Part shown: one piece after another, positions 58,693-64,000 of the stretch
Layout of the letters: every line of letters begins with the position of its first letter
Position numbering within the stretch: the stretch's first letter is position 1
Assembly (NCBI GenBank): GCA_034003585.1
Contig: JAVEYH010000001.1
Location: 47,602-111,601 of the forward strand
DNA: 64,000 nt
Source: JAPXSY01 sp034003585
GTDB lineage: Bacteria > Verrucomicrobiota > Kiritimatiellia > RFP12 > UBA1067
Direction: 5' to 3'
Notes under the pieces: model-generated
Told to the model about the DNA's origin: nothing
What the model saw: only the letters and a program-made list of their open reading frames with translations
Databases searched by the model: none
Position numbers and translations under genes: made by a program

Positions 58693-60537
58693 ATGGGGAA
58701 TCGTCGGATTTTGTGTTTTTTGGTCTCCTGCATTCTGTTCTGCCTGACGCTGTTGTGGGCCGTGCAGCGACGGGAGCGTTCTTTTCCCGAGCCGGACAAG
58801 AGCCGCGCCGGATTGACCGGGCACACGCTGGACGGGGTGGACCGGATCACGGTGGAGCACGGCGACGCCCGCATCGGTCTGATGCGGCGGGGCACGGAAT
58901 GGGAGTTGGTCGCGCCGTTTCCGGCGCGGGTGGATCAGGGTGCGGTGGCGCGGCTGCTGGACGGGTTCGAAACGGCCCGCGTGACTGACGCGCTCAGCTT
59001 TCAGGAAGTCCGGCGCCGCGAGCTCACGCTGCGCGATTTCGGCCTCGCCGCGCCGCGCACGCGGGCCGAACTGGCCGGACGCGAGGGGGTGGACCGGTTT
59101 TTGTTCGGCGCGTTCACGCCCCACGGGACGGATGTCTACCTGCTGATGAACGGCCTGGAGCAGGTGCTGGCCGTGCCCTCGCCGCTCTACCGGATCCTGC
59201 CCCGCACCGCGGATGAGGTCCGTTCGCGCAAGTTGGTGTACGGTAACCGCGCGCGGATCCGCTCGCTCGAAATGCGGATGTCCGGCCGGCCGTTCATCCG
59301 GCTGTCCAAAGAACAGGGGACCTGGCGCCTGGCGCAACCCGCGCCCGCGCCGGCTTCGGATGCGCGGGTCGAGGCGCTGCTGGATGTGCTGTGCCGTGAA
59401 CCGGTGGAGCGTTTCGTCTGGCCGACGGTTTCGAATGTGCTGGATGTCGCGGGATCGGAGGCGGATTTCAAGCTGCGTCTCGAGCTGTACGGTCTCGGCT
59501 CGGAAAGCGGGTTGCAGGTGCAGGTGGAGGAAGCCGGCGGTGCGGCGGCCGAACGTGTGGTATTCGGCCGGACGGTGGAGGGGGCGGAGGCGCTGACGTA
59601 TGTGCTCCTGCCGGGCGGCAGTGCGGTCGGCGCCGTGTCCAACGCGGTCGCGCAGGCCTTCCGGTTGCTGCCTGCGGACCTGCGCGACCCGCGGGTCTTC
59701 GCGGAGGTGCGGGGAATCGTCCGGCGGCTCCACATCTATGTGGGCGATCACCTGTTCGTGCTGTCGCGGACCAACGCGCTGTGGCGGATCGAGGCGCCGG
59801 TCTCGGATGCCGCGGATCAGGAGGTGGCTGACGAAGCCGTGTCGCGGCTCCTGCGCCTGGAGGCCGAAGGGGTGGAGGAGGCGGCGTCCCCTGCGGCGCA
59901 GGCCGGCGCCGCGAGCGGTGGAAACGCGCCGGTCAGTCATGTGGTGCTTTTCAGCGATCAGGGCGAGACGCGCTTCGCCATCCAACGCGCGGGGCCGGAC
60001 GCCCCATTCGCGCGCCTCGCGTTCACCAACTCGGCCGCGCTGTACCGTGTGGCCGCCAGCAATCTGCCGGCGGTCTTCCTGAGCCAGGTCGGGCTGATGT
60101 CGCTGCGGGACAAGACCGTGCTGGCCCTGCCGGAAACAACGGTGCGGCGCATCACGCTCAAACGCGCGGACGGGACCGTTGAAACCGCGCAGCGCGACTC
60201 CGCAACCGGCGTCTGGCGTCCGGCCGAGGGACAGACGGGCGTGTTGTCCGCGGAACGGCTCGGAAGGTTGCTGAAAAGCCTGGCCTCGCTGCGTGCCGAG
60301 CGCATCGAGAAGATCGGTTTGGCGCCGGAAGAGGCGGCCATGTATGGTCTGGCGCGTCCCTGGCTGGAGATGAGTGTCGATGTGGATGCGAAGGATTCGG
60401 TCCGCAAGACGCTGCTGGTGGGGGATGAGGCGGATCTGGGCAGCCGGTATGCGGTGGTTCGCGGGGTGGATGTGCTGTTCGTGCTGGGCGGGGATGCGGT
60501 GGCGGAACTTGCGGCGCATTGGGTTGAGCCCCTGTGA
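58693..60537 (+). CDS. DUF4340 protein
   Basis: A 614-residue protein with one N-terminal membrane helix (LCFLVSCILFCLTLLWAVQ) and three repeats of the DUF4340 beta fold: LDGVDRITVEHGDARIGLMRRGTEWELVAPFPARVD (first 20 residues are the typical opening), ARIRSLEMRMSGRPFIRLSKEQGTWRL and LPETTVRRITLKRADGTVETAQRD. DUF4340 proteins occur beside GldG-like ABC systems in many bacteria. Their role is not established. It begins 8 nt after the GldG-like gene. Confidence 0.85.
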   Translation: MGNRRILCFLVSCILFCLTLLWAVQRRERSFPEPDKSRAGLTGHTLDGVDRITVEHGDARIGLMRRGTEWELVAPFPARVDQGAVARLLDGFETARVTDALSFQEVRRRELTLRDFGLAAPRTRAELAGREGVDRFLFGAFTPHGTDVYLLMNGLEQVLAVPSPLYRILPRTADEVRSRKLVYGNRARIRSLEMRMSGRPFIRLSKEQGTWRLAQPAPAPASDARVEALLDVLCREPVERFVWPTVSNVLDVAGSEADFKLRLELYGLGSESGLQVQVEEAGGAAAERVVFGRTVEGAEALTYVLLPGGSAVGAVSNAVAQAFRLLPADLRDPRVFAEVRGIVRRLHIYVGDHLFVLSRTNALWRIEAPVSDAADQEVADEAVSRLLRLEAEGVEEAASPAAQAGAASGGNAPVSHVVLFSDQGETRFAIQRAGPDAPFARLAFTNSAALYRVAASNLPAVFLSQVGLMSLRDKTVLALPETTVRRITLKRADGTVETAQRDSATGVWRPAEGQTGVLSAERLGRLLKSLASLRAERIEKIGLAPEEAAMYGLARPWLEMSVDVDAKDSVRKTLLVGDEADLGSRYAVVRGVDVLFVLGGDAVAELAAHWVEPL

Positions 60538-60557
60538 CGCGCGGGGCAGGGGGTGGA

Positions 60558-62129
60558 ATGCTCGAAACCGTGATGGAGTTTCTGAACGGGCCGCTGGGCC
60601 GGGAATGCTTCCGCCTGAACCGCGCGCTGTTTCTCGTGCTCCTCACCCTTGCCGCGCTCGCCTTGTGGCGCGCGCCCGCGGCGCGTCCCGGCAAGGTGGG
60701 ATTCGGCCTGCTGCGGGGGCTGACCGCGGGCGCGTTGCTCGCGAGCCTGATCTATCAGGCGACCTGGCAGATCTCTGGTTTTCTGAAGCCCGAGTTCGTT
60801 CGTTTCCTGCGGCGGTACAACAAACGGCCCCGGGCGGCCGAGATGCAGGTGATGCGCGGCCCGCTGCTCGACCGCCGCGGCCGCGTTCTGGCCGCGCCGG
60901 TCTCCGGCGATGTGTGGGGCCGCCGCTATCCCTTGGGGGAGGCGGGGGTTCATCCGTTGGGGTACTACCATTCGCAATTCGGCATCACGGCGGTCGAGCG
61001 CGTGTGCGATCCGGAGTTGAGCGGCTACCCCGCAGAACGACGGGAGGGTTTTCCCGGCGCGGCGCTGTTTGCGTTGCGGGCCGAAGAGGGCCGCGCCGTG
61101 ACGCTCACGCTGGACGCGCGGCTGCAGGAGCGCGCGTATGACCTGCTGGCGGGACGCAAAGGCGCGGTGATCATGATGCGCCCGCGGTCCGGCGATTTGC
61201 TGGCACTGGTCAGCTCGCCGGGATTCGATCCCCGCGATCCCGGCCCCGCTTCGCGGGATGAGGAGAACGCGCCGGTCTTCAACCGCGCGACGCAGGGCCG
61301 GTACCCGCCCGGTTCGGTGTTCAAGATCCTGGTGGCGGCCGCGGCGCTGGACAAGGGGTTGGCGCCAATCTACTCTTGCCCCGCCATGGGGTATATCGCC
61401 GGACCGGACACGCCGCCGATCCGCGACAGCGAATATTACGCCTACGCCCGCAGGGGCGCGGTCTGGCCGGGGTGGGGGCGGCTCAACCTGGAACAGGCCC
61501 TGGCCCACTCCTCGAATGTCTATTTTGCCCAGTTGGGCGTGGCGTGCGGCACCGATGTCTTTCATGCGATGACGGCGCGCGCTCAAATCAACGCGCCGCT
61601 GGTCTATCTCCAGACCTCCTCCGGCGAACTTCGGAGCGCCGCGGGGAACGCGCCGGATGTGACGCGGCCGCGCAAGCTGGCCATGCTGGCGATCGGGCAG
61701 GGCGATCTGCTGGCCACCCCGCTGCATGTGGCCTGTTTCACCGCGGCCGTGGCGGCGGGCGGTGAGATGCCGCGCCCGCGGTTGCGCGCCGACGAGGCGC
61801 CCGGACGGCTGGGCGCACTTTGCTCTCCCCACGCGGCGGAACGCCTCGCGACGATGCTGCGCGCGGCGGTGCGCGACGGCACCGGACGGGGTGCGGATGT
61901 GCCGGGGCTCGAGGTGTGCGGCAAGACCGGAACGGCGCAGGCCCCGGGCGGCGATGATCACGCCTGGTTCACCTGCTTCGCGCCGCGCCGCGCGCCGCGC
62001 CTGGTCGTCACGGTGCTGGTCGAGCGCGGCGGTTTCGGCGCCCGGACCGCGTTGCCGGTCGCGCGCGCGCTGCTGGAGGATGCGGTCCGCCTGGGCCTCA
62101 CCCGGCCCGAAGGGGAGGGCGAGTCATGA
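60558..62129 (+). CDS. Penicillin-binding transpeptidase, divergent
   Basis: A 523-residue protein. Two hydrophobic N-terminal segments (about residues 24-43 and 54-75) replace the usual single anchor. The transpeptidase motifs are PPGSVFKI (Ser about residue 250), SSN (about 320, AHSSNVYFAQLG) and KTGT (about 455). The N-terminal segment between the anchor and the transpeptidase domain (about 80-190) is short and lacks a clear PBP-dimerisation domain. It cross-links peptidoglycan in the periplasm and pairs with the SEDS polymerase that follows with a 4-nt overlap. Start at 60558 after GGGGGTGGA. Confidence 0.9.
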   Translation: MLETVMEFLNGPLGRECFRLNRALFLVLLTLAALALWRAPAARPGKVGFGLLRGLTAGALLASLIYQATWQISGFLKPEFVRFLRRYNKRPRAAEMQVMRGPLLDRRGRVLAAPVSGDVWGRRYPLGEAGVHPLGYYHSQFGITAVERVCDPELSGYPAERREGFPGAALFALRAEEGRAVTLTLDARLQERAYDLLAGRKGAVIMMRPRSGDLLALVSSPGFDPRDPGPASRDEENAPVFNRATQGRYPPGSVFKILVAAAALDKGLAPIYSCPAMGYIAGPDTPPIRDSEYYAYARRGAVWPGWGRLNLEQALAHSSNVYFAQLGVACGTDVFHAMTARAQINAPLVYLQTSSGELRSAAGNAPDVTRPRKLAMLAIGQGDLLATPLHVACFTAAVAAGGEMPRPRLRADEAPGRLGALCSPHAAERLATMLRAAVRDGTGRGADVPGLEVCGKTGTAQAPGGDDHAWFTCFAPRRAPRLVVTVLVERGGFGARTALPVARALLEDAVRLGLTRPEGEGES

Positions 62130-63406
62130 GCGCGCGCCGTATCCACCCCGTGTCACCGATCGGAGCTGTCGCCGGCCTGTTCCTCCTTTCGTTTCTAACG
62201 GTGCTCTGCGCCAGCCTCTCCGTGCTCGGCATCAAACTGGGCAACGCGCCCGTGATGCCGTGGGAACAGCTTGTCCCGCTGGGGATCTACGCGGCCGGCG
62301 TGCCGGCCGTGCTCGTGTGGATGCGCGTCAACGGGTGGAAGGGCGACGCGGGCCTGGCGGGGGCGGTGTTTCTGCTCTGCGGGCTCGGGGTTTCCGTTCA
62401 GTTCCGGATGGGCAGTTTCGCTCGCGGGCTGGCGGATCCGATGGCGCTCGCGCCGCTGCCGTTGGGGCTGCTGGCCTTTGCGGCGGGCGTCACGCTGACC
62501 GCCAGAGGGCGCGGCGCGTGGCTGGCGCGGACAGGCTGGGCCGCATATCTCGCGGCGCTCGGTGTGTTGACCGCCCTGCTGCTGCTGGGCCGGAAATACC
62601 GCGGCGGACTCTATCTGGCGGGCAACATCAACCCCACCGAACTCGTCAAGCCGCTGCTGGTTCTGTTTCTGGCCTCTTTCCTGAGCCGCAGGCAGAAGGC
62701 GTTTTCGGAAACGCAGGTCGGCATTCCGGTCCCCTCGCTGGACGCTTTGCTGTTCCTGGTCTTCCTGTGGGCGGGGCCGGTGCTGCTCACCCTGGCGGTC
62801 AAGGATCTCGGGCTGCTGCTCCTGCTCAACGCGATCCTGGTTGTGATGCTGTTCGCCGTGGCGCGCAGCACCGGGTATCTCGCCCTCGGGCTGGCGGCGC
62901 TGACCGCCGCGGGATATGGCGTGAGGTTCCTTTCCGCGCACGCCCGCACGCGTTTCGACGTCTGGCTGAATCCGTTCGAGGATCCGACCGGCAAGGGGTG
63001 GCAGATCCTGCAGGCACTCGCGGCGATGTACTCCGGCGGCTGGTGGGGGGCGGGCCTCGGTTCGGGGGTGCCGCAGACCGTGCCGATCGTGACCTCGGAT
63101 TTCGTGTATGCGGCGTTGGCGGAGGAGATCGGGCTGGCGGGGTGCGCGCTGCTGCTGGCGGTCTATGCCGTGCTCTTTTCCCGCGGGTTCCGTTGCGCGG
63201 GCGCGACGCGAACGCCGTTCGAACGGCTGCTGGGTGTCGGCATGACCGGCGCGCTGGCAATGCAGGCGATCCTGAACGTCGCGGGGGTGACCAAAGCGCT
63301 GCCCATGACGGGGATCACGCTGCCGCTGATCAGCCACGGAGGCAGCAGCCTGATCACCACGCTCCTGATGGCGGGCCTGATAACGGGTCTCTCCGACCGC
63401 ACGTGA
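62126..63406 (+). CDS. FtsW/RodA/SpoVE-family (SEDS) glycosyltransferase
   Basis: A 426-residue SEDS protein with about ten membrane helices. GNINPTELVKPLLVLFLASF and the catalytic-loop equivalents, and PLISHGGSSLITTLLMAGL near the end, are the family's conserved parts. SEDS proteins polymerise glycan strands with a partner PBP, as found just upstream. The subtype (division or elongation) cannot be decided. It starts inside the PBP stop (ATGA). Confidence 0.93.
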   Translation: MSARRIHPVSPIGAVAGLFLLSFLTVLCASLSVLGIKLGNAPVMPWEQLVPLGIYAAGVPAVLVWMRVNGWKGDAGLAGAVFLLCGLGVSVQFRMGSFARGLADPMALAPLPLGLLAFAAGVTLTARGRGAWLARTGWAAYLAALGVLTALLLLGRKYRGGLYLAGNINPTELVKPLLVLFLASFLSRRQKAFSETQVGIPVPSLDALLFLVFLWAGPVLLTLAVKDLGLLLLLNAILVVMLFAVARSTGYLALGLAALTAAGYGVRFLSAHARTRFDVWLNPFEDPTGKGWQILQALAAMYSGGWWGAGLGSGVPQTVPIVTSDFVYAALAEEIGLAGCALLLAVYAVLFSRGFRCAGATRTPFERLLGVGMTGALAMQAILNVAGVTKALPMTGITLPLISHGGSSLITTLLMAGLITGLSDRT

Positions 63407-63424
63407 TGCCGCGCTGTCGCCGCG

Positions 63425-63778
63425 TTACGGCTGGGCCGCCGGGACCGCGGGAGCCGCAGGCGCCGCGGGCTGCTGGGTGAAGGGCAGTGCCTGTTCGGCC
63501 GCGGGCGCCGCGGTCTTCACCCCTTCCATCAGGGACGAGCCGGAGTGCGAGGTGAGGCGCGAAAGCACCAGCGTGTTGAGCAAAAAGACGGATCCGAGAA
63601 TGATGGTGGCCTGCGTCAGCACATTTCCCATTTGCGCGCCGAACAGGGCCTCCCCCATGCCGCCGCCGAAACTGACGCCCAACCCGCCCTCTTTCGGCTT
63701 CTGCAGCAGGATGACGGCCGCCAGCAGGAAACAGACAAACACTTCGATCACATACAAAAAGCCGATCAGAATCTGCAT
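63425..63778 (-). CDS. secG: Preprotein translocase subunit SecG
   Basis: A 117-residue protein. Two membrane helices (LIGFLYVIEVFVCFLLAAVILL and NVLTQATIILGSVFLLNTLVL) flank the conserved cytoplasmic loop QKPKEGGLGVSFGGGMGEALFGAQ, the SecG signature. An Ala/Pro-rich tail follows. It joins SecYE in the inner membrane. The start is ATG 63778, after AAGGGAGTGCG. It has its own promoter at 63833-63862. Confidence 0.95.
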   Translation of the reverse strand: MQILIGFLYVIEVFVCFLLAAVILLQKPKEGGLGVSFGGGMGEALFGAQMGNVLTQATIILGSVFLLNTLVLSRLTSHSGSSLMEGVKTAAPAAEQALPFTQQPAAPAAPAVPAAQP

Positions 63779-63808
63779 GATACGCACTCCCTTCGTTTCC
63801 CCATAGCC

Positions 63809-63822
63809 TTTCCGTACGGAAA
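63809..63822. promoter_or_regulatory. Perfect palindrome in the secG leader
   Basis: TTTCCGTACGGAAA is a 14-bp perfect palindrome between the secG -10 box and the start codon. It could be an operator or a hairpin. Confidence 0.4.
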
Positions 63823-63832
63823 ACGAACCTAC

Positions 63833-63862
63833 TTTATAACAAATTATGCACCGATCCCGCAA
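63833..63862 (-). promoter_or_regulatory. secG promoter
   Basis: On the minus strand TTGCGG (63857-63862) and TATAAA (63833-63838) with an 18-nt spacer, the best housekeeping promoter in the window. The leader of about 50 nt contains the palindrome above. Confidence 0.65.
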
Positions 63863-63951
63863 CGGCAAAAACGGGGAGCGGAGAATTCCGGTTTTCCCTT
63901 GCGCAGGCGTGAAAGCCATGCAAAAATCAGGCCCAACAGAAGAGGAGCGCC

Positions 63952-64000
63952 ATGAACCCCATGCTTGACTTTATCTGGACGCGGCGAAGTGTCCGTACCT
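63952..64000 (+). CDS. Nitroreductase-like gene, 5' end only
   Basis: ATG at 63952 after a strong AGAGGAG. The 16 codons read MNPMLDFIWTRRSVRT; the I-x-T-R-R-S-V-R pattern is the usual start of FMN-dependent nitroreductases. The rest lies beyond the window. Confidence 0.55.
   Translation, partial: MNPMLDFIWTRRSVRT

Noticed and set aside
1..64000. CRISPR arrays, rRNA or tRNA genes, complete insertion sequences
   Set aside because: No regularly spaced repeats, no TTCGAAT-like T-loops with matching stems and no transposase-like protein were found by eye.

Overview
The window is GC-rich, densely coded DNA from a Gram-negative anaerobe. Outer-membrane and periplasmic proteins, a lysozyme-type amidase and SecG fit a diderm. 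An [FeFe] hydrogenase, an orange-protein (ORP)-type cluster known from anaerobes, and a PPi-type phosphofructokinase fit strict anaerobic life. Secreted glycan-active proteins (DUF5703/GH95-like, beta-helix, DUF1080) point to the PVC superphylum, with Kiritimatiellota the best guess and Lentisphaerota possible. This placement is inferred from gene content only; there is no rRNA or tRNA gene in the window.

Layout. 1-1428: the 3' end of a membrane antiporter-like protein with two EIIA domains. 1533-2279: glycosyltransferase. 2342-3027: VapBC-type toxin-antitoxin pair. 3248-6421: a eukaryote-like (type 2) isoleucyl-tRNA synthetase. 6465-13890: a Lys/Ala-rich small protein, a secreted glycosidase, a beta-CASP nuclease and a spermidine-synthase-like membrane protein. 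13954-15405: lysS.

15538-26555 is the most distinctive region: a sigma54 activator, a -24/-12 promoter, and then a chain of ORP-type genes (three NifX-like proteins, DUF5320, DUF89, two MinD/ferredoxin ATPases, radical SAM, metallo-beta-lactamase fold, C_GCAxxG_C_C, a TrmO remnant, DsrE, Mrp/Nbp35, Rieske-like, methyltransferase). It reads as an assembly or handling system for a metal-sulfur cofactor. 26630-33669 follows with two convergent paralogous BioB-like radical SAM genes, the second at the end of a zinc-type ABC importer operon that also carries a His-rich outer-membrane protein and a DUF2946-like protein.

33865-41645: secreted beta-helix protein, aldo/keto reductase, TetR regulator, DUF1080 protein, a membrane-anchored propeller-like protein and an amidase. 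41900-47939: a CBS-domain protein followed by a hydrogenase operon (NuoE-like subunit, a NuoF subunit fused to a GltD-like NADPH/FAD module, and an HndD-type [FeFe] hydrogenase), suggesting NAD(P)H-linked electron bifurcation.

48145-51983: PhnP-like hydrolase, secreted protein, TsaD and an EEP nuclease. 52009-63406: DciA-like protein on the minus strand, then a long plus-strand run of PPi-PFK, coiled-coil protein, phosphomannomutase, ABC transporter, GldG-like and DUF4340 proteins, and a transpeptidase/FtsW pair. SecG (minus) and the start of a nitroreductase-like gene close the window.

Several genes have a TATACT-like -10 box only 6-11 nt before the start codon, suggesting leaderless or nearly leaderless mRNAs. 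No CRISPR array, rRNA, tRNA or intact insertion sequence was seen. No gene-free stretch exceeds 300 nt.
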